DNA from: Pseudomonadota bacterium
Lineage (GTDB): Bacteria > Pseudomonadota > Alphaproteobacteria > Sphingomonadales > Sphingomonadaceae
DNA length: 9,906 nt
Assembly (NCBI GenBank): GCA_023417515.1
Contig: JAEZFL010000121.1
Span: 1-9,906 of the forward strand
Direction of reading: 5' to 3'
The notes beneath the pieces are model-generated. The model ran no database searches, was not told the origin of the DNA, and saw only the letters and a list, made by a program, of their open reading frames with translations. A program made the position numbers and the translations under genes. How positions within the stretch are numbered: position 1 is the stretch's first letter; each line of letters opens with the position of its first letter. Shown one piece after another: positions 1 to 6,133 of this stretch.

Positions 1-42
1 CTGGCCCCCCCCCCGCCCCCCCCGCCGCGACAGGGAGGAATT
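1..42. repeat. Right-end fragment of a composite intergenic palindrome, with C-rich tract
   Basis: Bases 5-23 are ten C, one G and eight C. They are followed by GCCGCGACAGGGAGGA ending at 39. The last part closely matches the right end of the complete element at 1878-2024, where GCGGACAGGGAGGATTT occurs at 2011-2027. The C-rich run stands where the complete copies carry GGTCCCCCTCCCC. I read this as the degenerate or truncated right end of the same family, cut by the window edge. The long C runs could also contain a sequencing length error. I see no gene here. Confidence 0.45.
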
Positions 43-48
43 TCCATA

Positions 49-76
49 TTGCGCCTCCGTGACAAGCCACTAGGCT
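49..76 (+). promoter_or_regulatory. Candidate promoter of the amino-acid permease
   Basis: TTGCGC (49-54) and TAGGCT (71-76) are separated by 16 bp, about 50 bp before the chosen start codon. The -10 is poor against TATAAT. However, the same TTG...TAGG layout recurs upstream of the adenosine kinase and rpmJ genes in this window. This rests only on motif position. Confidence 0.25.
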
Positions 77-128
77 CCCCGCCCACGAAGCGGCAGGCGT
101 GACAAGCCGCGGACTTAAGGGGACGACG

Positions 129-1733
129 ATGATTTTTGGGCGGGTAAAGCCACTCGACGCCATATTGGCGACGGCCGAGAAGAAATCGCTCAAGCGGTCG
201 CTCGGCGCGATCCAGCTGACTCTGTTCGGGGTCGGCTGCATTATCGGCACGGGCATCTTCGTGCTGACCTCGGTCGGTGCTCAGAAAGCGGGACCGGGCC
301 TCACCATCGCCTTCATCGTCGCCGGCGCGGTCTGCGTCGTCGCGGCGCTCTGCTATGCCGAGATCGCCTCGATGATCCCCGTCGCGGGCTCGGCCTATAC
401 CTATAGCTACGCGGTCCAGGGCGAGTTCCTCGCCTGGACGGTCGGCTGGGCGCTCCTGCTCGAATATGCGGTCGGCGCGTCCGCCGTTTCGGTCGGCTGG
501 TCCAACTATTTCACCGACACGGTCATGGCCCGAAGTTGGGGGATAGAATTGCCCGCGGCCCTCAAGGCCGGGCCGCTGATCCTGGGCGGCCAGCCGGGCG
601 GATTCGTCAACCTGCCGGCGGCGATCATCGCCCTTCTGATGACCGCCTTGCTGGTGGTCGGCACGTCCGAGAGCGCCAAGTTCAACACGGTGCTGGTCGC
701 GATCAAGGTGACCGCTCTCACCGCCTTCGTGGTCCTGACCCTGCCGGTCATGGACAGCGACAATTTCACTCCGTTCGCTCCGGGCGGCCTGTTCGGCGGG
801 TTCGGCTCCGGAGTCGGAATCGTCGGCGCTGCCGCGACGATGTTCTTCGCCTATGTCGGCTTCGACGCGGTCTCGACCGCCGCCGAGGAAACCAAGAACC
901 CGCAGCGCAACGTTCCGATCGGCCTGATCGGCTCGCTGGTCATCTGCACGATCTTCTACATGCTGGTCGCGGCCGGCGCGATCGGCGCGATGGGCGGGCA
1001 GCCGATCATGGGTCCTGACGGAACCCCGCTGGGAACCGGGACGCCCGAGCTCGCGCGGATGTGCGCGACCCCCGAATATGCCGAAGCTCTGGTCTGCTCA
1101 CGCGAGCCGCTGGCCCACGTTCTCCACACGATCGGCTACGGAACGATCGGCAACCTGATCGGCTATGCGGCCTTCATCGCTTTGCCCTCGGTCATCCTCA
1201 TCCTGCTGTTCGGCCAGACCCGCATCTTCTTCGTGATGTCGCGCGACGGCCTGCTTCCGGAAAGGCTGTCGAGGGTTCACCCGCGCTGGAAGACCCCGCA
1301 CGTGGTGACCATCATCACCGGCGTGGTCGTCGCCGTCGCGGCGGCGTTCTTCCCGGTCGGCCAGCTTGCCGACATCGCCAATGCCGGGACTCTCTATGCC
1401 TTCCTGATGGTCGCGATCGCGGTGTGGATGCTGCGCAAGCGCGATCCGAACCGCCCGCGCTCCTTCCGGGTGCCGGCGCTGTGGCTGGTGGCTCCGCTGA
1501 CCATCCTCGGCTGCCTGTTCCTGTTCTTCAACCTGCCGATCGAGGCGATGCTGGTGCTTCCGATCTGGACGGCGATCGGCGTGGTCATCTACTTCGCCTA
1601 CAGCTACCGGACGAGCCATCTCGGCCGCGGCATCGTCGAGGTTCACGAGCCGGAGATCCACGACATCCAGCCGCCGATCCCAGGCGTCGACGAGGACCGC
1701 GCGAGCGATCCCAACGCCAACCAGCCGCTCTGA
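129..1733 (+). CDS. Amino-acid permease, APC superfamily (CAT-like)
   Basis: An inner-membrane amino-acid transporter of 534 residues. The N-terminal GVGCIIGTGIF (residues 34-44) is the substrate-binding unwound helix 1 motif of the APC family. GFDAVSTAAEETKNPQRNVP (244-263) and GQTRIFFVMSRDGLLP (362-377) are further hallmarks, most like the cationic amino-acid transporter branch. About twelve hydrophobic segments are visible. A polar loop at about residues 287-328 carries two cysteines (312, 323) that could pair outside the membrane. The tail after about 495 is acidic and proline-rich. I chose ATG 129 because AAGGGGA (117-123) sits 5 nt upstream and the protein then begins MIFGRVKPLD, as expected for relatives. 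A GTG ten codons upstream (99) is in frame but has no good ribosome site. The gene is monocistronic, followed by a strong hairpin. The substrate cannot be fixed from sequence. Confidence 0.93.
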   Translation: MIFGRVKPLDAILATAEKKSLKRSLGAIQLTLFGVGCIIGTGIFVLTSVGAQKAGPGLTIAFIVAGAVCVVAALCYAEIASMIPVAGSAYTYSYAVQGEFLAWTVGWALLLEYAVGASAVSVGWSNYFTDTVMARSWGIELPAALKAGPLILGGQPGGFVNLPAAIIALLMTALLVVGTSESAKFNTVLVAIKVTALTAFVVLTLPVMDSDNFTPFAPGGLFGGFGSGVGIVGAAATMFFAYVGFDAVSTAAEETKNPQRNVPIGLIGSLVICTIFYMLVAAGAIGAMGGQPIMGPDGTPLGTGTPELARMCATPEYAEALVCSREPLAHVLHTIGYGTIGNLIGYAAFIALPSVILILLFGQTRIFFVMSRDGLLPERLSRVHPRWKTPHVVTIITGVVVAVAAAFFPVGQLADIANAGTLYAFLMVAIAVWMLRKRDPNRPRSFRVPALWLVAPLTILGCLFLFFNLPIEAMLVLPIWTAIGVVIYFAYSYRTSHLGRGIVEVHEPEIHDIQPPIPGVDEDRASDPNANQPL

Positions 1734-1758
1734 TCGGCTGAACGGCTGAAGCAAGAAG

Positions 1759-1787
1759 CGGGCGGTCCCACCACGTGGGGCCGCCCG
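1759..1787 (+). terminator. Hairpin terminator after the permease gene
   Basis: A 13-bp stem (1759-1771 with 1775-1787; one G·T pair at 1766/1780) closes a CAC loop and is followed by TTT. It begins 25 bp after the permease stop codon. The stem is strong but the T run is short, as is common in high-GC genomes. The next 90 bp (1788-1877) show nothing I can interpret. Confidence 0.75.
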
Positions 1788-1877
1788 TTTCGCAACTGGG
1801 GCGGCGGCGCGGCGTTCAGCCCAGCCGCCGGAACCGCGGCCCCCGCCCAGCCCGGCCAGACGGATTGAAAAGGGGAC

Positions 1878-2024
1878 TCCTCCCTGTGAGGCGAAGCCTC
1901 ATGGGGAGGGGGACCATCTGCGCTAGCAGATGGTGGAGGGGCCGTGGCGTGGGGCTCTAAAAGCCCCTCCACCACGCGCTTCGCGAGCGGTCCCCCTCCC
2001 CATCCGCTTCGCGGACAGGGAGGA
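1878..2024. repeat. Composite intergenic palindrome, copy A
   Basis: Three nested pairs of perfect inverted arms are visible: TCCTCCCT (1878-1885) with AGGGAGGA (2017-2024); GGGGAGGGGGACC (1903-1915) with GGTCCCCCTCCCC (1989-2001); and GGTGGAGGGGC (1932-1942) with GCCCCTCCACC (1963-1973). Local hairpins are slotted between the arms: TGAGGC/GCCTCA around GAA (1887-1901), ACCATCTGC/GCAGATGGT (1913-1934), a weaker one at 1977-1989, and TCCGC/GCGGA around TTC (2003-2015). The element ends 7 bp before the stop codon of the convergent adenosine kinase gene. That gene shows no other terminator, so a termination role is plausible. Copy B is at 8723-8873. Confidence 0.9.
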
Positions 2025-2031
2025 TTTCAGG

Positions 2032-3021
2032 TTACCCCAGCTTCTGCTTGACCAGCGCCTTGAGGTCCGTCTCGGGCCGGGCGCCGTAATGGGAGATCAC
2101 CTCGGCCGCCGCGATCGCGCCGATGCGCAGGCACTCCTCGAGCCCGCGGCCCTGGACGTAGCCGTAGAGGAAGCCGGCGGCGAACAGGTCGCCGGCGCCG
2201 GTCGTGTCGACGACGCGCTCGACCGGCTCGGGCCGGATCTCGACCCGCTCGCCGCCCTGGACGGCGACGGCGCCGTTCTCGCCGCGCGTTACGACGACCA
2301 GCGGTACGTCGCGGGCGAGCGACTCGATCGCCGCCTCGGGATCGCTGCCTTCGAGGATCGCCGCTTCCTCCTCGTTGGCGAACAGCATGTCGATGAGGCC
2401 GTCGTTGATGAGGTTGCGGAAGTCGCCGCGATGCATGTTGACGCAGAAATCGGCGCAGGTCGCCAGAGCGACCTTGCGGCCGGCCTTGCGCGCGATGGCG
2501 ATGGCGCGGCGCATCGCGGCGCGCGGCTCGGGCGGATCCCACAGATAGCCCTCGAGCAGAAGGATCGACGCGCTTGCCACGAGGTCGTCGTCGATCGCGT
2601 CGGCGGGCAGGTAATGCGACGCGCCGAGCAGGGTGTTCATCGTGCGCTGGCCGTCCGGCGAGACGAGGATGAGGCAGCGTCCGGTCGGCTCGCCTTCGCG
2701 CTCCGGGGTGTCGAACTGCACGCCGGCGGCGCGCAAATCGTGGCGGTAGATCGTGCCGAGCTGGTCGCTGGCGACCTGGCCGACGAACGCCGTGCGCGCG
2801 CCGAGCGTGGCGAGGCCGGCCAAGGTGTTGGCGGCGGCGCCGCCGCTGATCTCGCGGCCCGGGCCCATCTTCTCGTAAAGATCGACCGCTCGCTCGGCGT
2901 CGATCAGCCGCATCGAGCCGGCGGCCAGGCCCTCGCGCTCGAGGAAGGCTGCGTCGGTGTCGGCGATGACGTCCATGATGGCGTTGCCGATGGCAAGCAC
3001 GTCGAGGCTGGCTGCGGTCAA
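2032..3021 (-). CDS. Adenosine kinase, PfkB/ribokinase family
   Basis: A cytoplasmic kinase of 329 residues, expected to phosphorylate adenosine to AMP with ATP. Visible features are GNAIMDV at the N-terminus (12-18), the substrate-side GGAAANT (60-66), NEEE (216-219, the metal-linked NxxE motif) and DTTGAGD (272-278) with the catalytic aspartate of the family. It matches what is annotated as adenosine kinase across alphaproteobacteria, but PfkB substrates are hard to assign from sequence. I start it at TTG (3021-3019), because AGGAG (3035-3031) lies 9 nt upstream and the protein then begins MTAASLDVLAIGNAI. The frame stays open 55 codons further up, but that stretch is translated repeat sequence (3106-3183) and unlike any kinase N-terminus. 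It is transcribed away from lnt-metK. Adenosine is released during SAM recycling, which links it functionally to metK. Confidence 0.88.
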   Translation of the reverse strand: MTAASLDVLAIGNAIMDVIADTDAAFLEREGLAAGSMRLIDAERAVDLYEKMGPGREISGGAAANTLAGLATLGARTAFVGQVASDQLGTIYRHDLRAAGVQFDTPEREGEPTGRCLILVSPDGQRTMNTLLGASHYLPADAIDDDLVASASILLLEGYLWDPPEPRAAMRRAIAIARKAGRKVALATCADFCVNMHRGDFRNLINDGLIDMLFANEEEAAILEGSDPEAAIESLARDVPLVVVTRGENGAVAVQGGERVEIRPEPVERVVDTTGAGDLFAAGFLYGYVQGRGLEECLRIGAIAAAEVISHYGARPETDLKALVKQKLG

Positions 3022-3049
3022 GATAGTGGGCTCCTGCTGGAAAGCGCCG

Positions 3050-3078
3050 CGCCTAGCGGGGGTTAGGCCGCGGAGCAA
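3050..3078 (-). promoter_or_regulatory. Candidate promoter of the adenosine kinase gene
   Basis: Read on the minus strand, TTGCTC (3078-3073) and TAGGCG (3055-3050) are 17 bp apart. Transcription would begin near 3043, just ahead of the AGGAG site at 3035-3031. Neither hexamer is close to consensus. The support is the spacing and the similar layout before the permease and rpmJ. Confidence 0.3.
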
Positions 3079-3105
3079 CCTTCGGCCCGCGCATCCCCTC
3101 TCATG

Positions 3106-3183
3106 TCGTTCCCGCGAAAGCGGGAATCCAGCTGCCTTAGAAGGGTGGTGAAGGAAGCTGGATCCCCGCTTTCGCGGGGACGA
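3106..3183. repeat. REP-like inverted pair, GCGAAAGC type
   Basis: Two 33-nt units in inverted orientation (3106-3138 and 3151-3183) with a 12-bp spacer differ at only three positions. Each carries a 7-bp stem capped by GAAA (TTCCCGC/GCGGGAA in the left unit, TCCCCGC/GCGGGGA in the right unit). Two of the three differences are compensatory and preserve the stem. The pair lies between the divergent adenosine kinase and lnt genes. Similar units are widespread in proteobacterial intergenic regions (from memory, not searched). No GTAG foot typical of RAYT-mobilised REPs is seen. Confidence 0.9.
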
Positions 3184-3197
3184 CAAGATGGGTTGTC

Positions 3198-3226
3198 TTG
3201 CATGCCCCGTGTGCCGTCCCCATAGC
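3198..3226 (+). promoter_or_regulatory. Weak candidate promoter of lnt, placing the start near the ATG
   Basis: TTGCAT (3198-3203) and CATAGC (3221-3226) are 17 bp apart. The ATG of lnt follows 8 nt after the second hexamer, and no purine-rich ribosome site lies before it. If real, the transcript would have almost no leader. Each hexamer matches consensus at only about half its positions. Confidence 0.25.
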
Positions 3227-3234
3227 TCGCCTCG

Positions 3235-4746
3235 ATGAAATGGTTCCTGGCCTGCGTCGCGGCGGGGGCGGCGAGCGCCTGCGGCTTCGCTCCCTTCAAC
3301 CTGTGGCCCTTGACGCTGATCGGCGTCGCATTCCTGCTGTGGGCGATCGAGGAGGCTCCGAGCCTGCGCAGTGCGCTGCTTCGCGGCTGGGGCTTCGGGC
3401 TCGGCCAGTTCGTGCTCGGGCTCAACTGGATCGCCACCGCCTTCACCTATCAGTCGAACATGCCCGCCTGGCTAGGCTGGATCGCGGTGGTCCTGCTTTC
3501 CCTCTACCTCGCCGTCTATCCGGCCGCCGCCGCCGGCCTCGCGTGGCGCTGGTCGGGCGGAAACCGGTTGCGGATGGCGCTGGTGTTCGCGGCAGCCTGG
3601 ATCGTCACCGAATATCTGCGCGCGGTGATGTTCACCGGCTTTCCGTGGAACCCGCTCGGAGTGTCGCTGCTGCTGACCCCAGCCTCCCTCTTCGCGGCGC
3701 TGTTCGGCACCTACGGCCTCAGTGGCCTCGCCGCGCTGATCGCCGGAGCACTCTACCTGCTCGCACGCCGCGGCTGGAAGGACGGCGGCGGCTTGGCTTT
3801 CGCAGTCGCCGCGCTGGTCGCAATCGCCTGGGTCGCCACTCCAACGGCGACGGGCGGGAGCGGACCGGCGATCCGAATCGTCCAGCCAAACGTCGACCAG
3901 GCGACCAAGCATGACGTAGGCTACGGCCCGCAGCTTCGCCGATTCCGCGAATCCGCGATGAACGGGACCGGCGAGCCGCGCCTCCTCCTCTGGCCGGAGG
4001 ACGGCGTGCCGTTCCTGCTCGACGAGGATCCGCTCGCCGCCCGGATGATCGGCAACTGGATCGGCGAGGACGACCTCCTGCTCACCGGCGGCTTCAAGAT
4101 CGAGCGCGACTCCGCCGGCCGTCCGGTCGGCGCGCGCAATACCGCCTGGCTGATCGATCCCGAGGGCCGGCTGCTCGGCCGCTACGACAAGGCGCACCTC
4201 GTTCCCTATGGCGAATATCTGCCGATGCGCTCGCTGCTCGAGCCGATCGGCCTGTCGCAGCTCGTTCCCGGCACGCTGGACACTTGGGAGGGACCGGGGC
4301 CGCGCACTTTGGACCTGGCGCGCTTCGGCCGAGTCGGCCTTCAGATCTGCTACGAGATCGTCTTCTCCGGCCAGGTGGTCGAGGACGGCAACCGTCCCGA
4401 CTTCATCTTCAACCCCTCCAATGACGCCTGGTTCGGCCGCTGGGGGCCGCCGCAGCATTTCGCCCAGGCGCGCCTTCGAGCGCTCGAGGAGGGGCTTCCG
4501 GTGCTTCGCTCGACCCCGACCGGCATTTCAGGCGTGATCGACGCGCGCGGCCGAGTCCTCGCCTCGCTTCCGTGGCAGCAGCTCGGGGTCATCGACACGC
4601 GCCTTCCGCCGCCGGCGCCGCCGACCCTGTTCGCGCGCGCCGGCAACTGGATGCCCTTCGCCTTCGCGCTTCTGCTGGTCGTCGCGGCGGCGGCGCTCGC
4701 GCGATTGCAGTCGCGCTCAAAGCGGGCTAGTGAGCGCCGCACTTAA
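3235..4746 (+). CDS. lnt: Apolipoprotein N-acyltransferase
   Basis: An inner-membrane enzyme that adds the third acyl chain to the N-terminal cysteine of lipoproteins, the last step of lipoprotein maturation. Its 503 residues fit the family. The first 200 or so residues hold a run of hydrophobic helices. Residues 212 to about 455 form the nitrilase-type domain, and a final membrane anchor lies at about 472-490. The catalytic triad is visible: Glu255 (WPED), Lys319 (GRYDKAHLVPYGEY) and Cys372 (LQICYE), plus the conserved NPSNDAWFG (393-400). ATG 3235 is the first possible start, since an in-frame TAG lies at 3223-3225. No Shine-Dalgarno sequence precedes it. metK follows 56 bp downstream with no hairpin terminator between, so the two may be co-transcribed. 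Confidence 0.95.
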   Translation: MKWFLACVAAGAASACGFAPFNLWPLTLIGVAFLLWAIEEAPSLRSALLRGWGFGLGQFVLGLNWIATAFTYQSNMPAWLGWIAVVLLSLYLAVYPAAAAGLAWRWSGGNRLRMALVFAAAWIVTEYLRAVMFTGFPWNPLGVSLLLTPASLFAALFGTYGLSGLAALIAGALYLLARRGWKDGGGLAFAVAALVAIAWVATPTATGGSGPAIRIVQPNVDQATKHDVGYGPQLRRFRESAMNGTGEPRLLLWPEDGVPFLLDEDPLAARMIGNWIGEDDLLLTGGFKIERDSAGRPVGARNTAWLIDPEGRLLGRYDKAHLVPYGEYLPMRSLLEPIGLSQLVPGTLDTWEGPGPRTLDLARFGRVGLQICYEIVFSGQVVEDGNRPDFIFNPSNDAWFGRWGPPQHFAQARLRALEEGLPVLRSTPTGISGVIDARGRVLASLPWQQLGVIDTRLPPPAPPTLFARAGNWMPFAFALLLVVAAAALARLQSRSKRASERRT

Positions 4747-4758
4747 AGACATCCTTAT
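4743..4758. promoter_or_regulatory. Possible operator palindrome upstream of metK
   Basis: TTAAAGAC/ATCCTTAT is an imperfect dyad with 5 of 8 positions symmetric. It is AT-rich in an otherwise GC-rich region and overlaps the lnt stop codon. CATAAC (4764-4769) just downstream could be a -10 element, which would put the dyad over the -35/spacer. Proteobacteria often control metK by SAM-cycle repressors such as the ArsR-family SahR. I think the sequence resembles such AT-rich sites, but that is from memory. No regulator gene is in the window. Confidence 0.35.
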
Positions 4759-4802
4759 ATCCGCATAACCACCCAAACCTGAGCGAAAAGGCCGTTCTTG
4801 CG

Positions 4803-6044
4803 ATGCGCAGCAACTACATCTTCACGTCCGAATCGGTGTCGGAAGGCCATCCGGACAAGGTTGCAGACCAGATTTCCGACGCGATCGTCGACCTGTTCAT
4901 CGGCAAGGACCCCGAGGCGCGGGTCGCCTGCGAAACGCTCGTGACCACCCAGCGCATCGTCGTCGGCGGCGAGATCCGCTGCAAGGGCGCGTTCGACAAG
5001 GACCAGTATCCCGACACCCACGGCTGGGCCCCCGGCGTTCGCGACGAGATTGAGGCGGTCGTCCGGGGCGTCGTCCGCAAGATCGGCTATGAGCAGGCCG
5101 GCTTTCACTGGGACGAGGCCGAGTTCGACAACCACCTCCACGGCCAGTCCGCCCACATCGCGCAGGGCGTCGACGAGAGCGGCAACAAGGACGAAGGCGC
5201 CGGCGACCAGGGCATCATGTTCGGCTACGCGACCGACGAGACTCCCGACCTGCTGCCCGCCACCCTCTATTATTCGCACCGAATCCTCGAGCGGATGGCC
5301 GCGGACCGCCACGCCAAGAAGGTCGACTTCCTCGAGCCGGACGCCAAGAGCCAGGTGACGCTCCGCTACGAGAATGGCGAGCCGGTCGCCGCGACCGCTC
5401 TGGTCGTCTCGACCCAGCACGCGCCGGGCTATTGCGACGACGGCCGCGACGGCTCGAATCCTGAGAAGTACGGCCAGCTTCGCGACTATGTCGTCGGCGT
5501 GTTCAACGAGGTGCTTCCGGCCGGCTTCATCACCGACGAGACCAAGATCTACGTCAACCCGACCGGCCGCTTCGAGATTGGTGGCCCCGACGGCGACGCC
5601 GGCCTCACCGGCCGCAAGATCATCGTCGACACCTATGGCGGCGCGGCCCCGCACGGCGGCGGCGCCTTCTCGGGCAAGGACCCGACCAAGGTCGACCGCT
5701 CGGCGGCCTATGTCGCGCGCTATCTCGCCAAGAACGTGGTCGCCGCGGGCCTCGCCAAGCGCTGCACCATCCAGCTCTCCTACGCGATCGGCATCGCCGA
5801 GCCGCTGTCGCTCTATGTCGACCTTCACGGCACCGAGCAGAACGGCGCGACCGCCGAGAAGCTCGAGCAGGTTCTGCCGACCCTGGTGCGCCTGACCCCG
5901 AAGGGCATCCGCACCCATCTCGGGCTCAACAAGCCGATCTACCTGCCGACCGCGGCCTACGGCCATTTCGGCCGCAAGCCCGAAGGCGACCTGTTCAGCT
6001 GGGAAAAGACCGACCTCGTCGACCAGCTCAAGGCTGCGCTTTAA
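4803..6044 (+). CDS. metK: S-adenosylmethionine synthetase (methionine adenosyltransferase)
   Basis: A cytoplasmic enzyme making S-adenosylmethionine from methionine and ATP; the active form in the family is a tetramer. Its 413 residues are slightly longer than E. coli MetK, as is common in alphaproteobacteria. GHPDK (15-19) lies in the N-terminal ATP/metal site. GAGDQGIMFGY (132-142) is the first family signature, and GGGAFSGKD (285-293) is the second, the phosphate-binding loop. All key segments are intact. The start ATG 4803 is preceded by AAGG (4788-4791) at 11 nt. It lies 56 bp after lnt and is followed by an 11-bp GC hairpin. Control may act at the AT-rich dyad at 4743-4758. The supposed ORF on the opposite strand is a high-GC shadow. 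Confidence 0.98.
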   Translation: MRSNYIFTSESVSEGHPDKVADQISDAIVDLFIGKDPEARVACETLVTTQRIVVGGEIRCKGAFDKDQYPDTHGWAPGVRDEIEAVVRGVVRKIGYEQAGFHWDEAEFDNHLHGQSAHIAQGVDESGNKDEGAGDQGIMFGYATDETPDLLPATLYYSHRILERMAADRHAKKVDFLEPDAKSQVTLRYENGEPVAATALVVSTQHAPGYCDDGRDGSNPEKYGQLRDYVVGVFNEVLPAGFITDETKIYVNPTGRFEIGGPDGDAGLTGRKIIVDTYGGAAPHGGGAFSGKDPTKVDRSAAYVARYLAKNVVAAGLAKRCTIQLSYAIGIAEPLSLYVDLHGTEQNGATAEKLEQVLPTLVRLTPKGIRTHLGLNKPIYLPTAAYGHFGRKPEGDLFSWEKTDLVDQLKAAL

Positions 6045-6053
6045 GCCACGTGC

Positions 6054-6079
6054 GGCCCGCCCGGACAGCCGGGCGGGCC
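6054..6079 (+). terminator. Hairpin terminator after metK
   Basis: A perfect 11-bp stem GGCCCGCCCGG/CCGGGCGGGCC with an ACAG loop begins 10 bp after the metK stop. Only CTCGTTCC follows, so there is no real T tract. It probably slows or ends metK transcription and separates it from pepN. Confidence 0.65.
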
Positions 6080-6098
6080 CTCGTTCCGACGACTCCAT

Positions 6099-6127
6099 TT
6101 GCGAGTCCCCGCCGGGCGGCCTAAATC
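6099..6127 (+). promoter_or_regulatory. Candidate promoter of pepN, implying a leaderless mRNA
   Basis: TTGCGA (6099-6104) and TAAATC (6122-6127) are 17 bp apart. The pepN ATG begins 6 nt after the second hexamer, so transcription would start at or beside the A of ATG. No ribosome-binding sequence precedes the start codon, which agrees with leaderless translation. Confidence 0.4.
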
Positions 6128-6133
6128 GCGGTC

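Noticed and set aside
99..128. GTG start ten codons upstream for the permease
   Set aside because: ATG 129 has an excellent AAGGGGA site at 5 nt; the GTG lies in the second copy of a direct repeat and has no ribosome site.
1878..2024. CRISPR array or IS ends
   Set aside because: There are no regularly spaced direct repeats, no transposase gene and no target-site duplication; the structure is nested inverted repeats.
3022..3186. 55-residue N-terminal extension of the adenosine kinase
   Set aside because: It translates the REP pair and the promoter region. A TTG with AGGAG upstream gives a normal family N-terminus.
4747..4802. SAM-binding riboswitch in the metK leader
   Set aside because: The 56-nt leader shows no stem-pseudoknot pattern like SAM-II or SAM/SAH that I can draw. 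A covariance-model search would settle it.
4755..6098. 447-codon open frame opposite metK
   Set aside because: Same GC-driven antisense artefact; metK is unmistakable.
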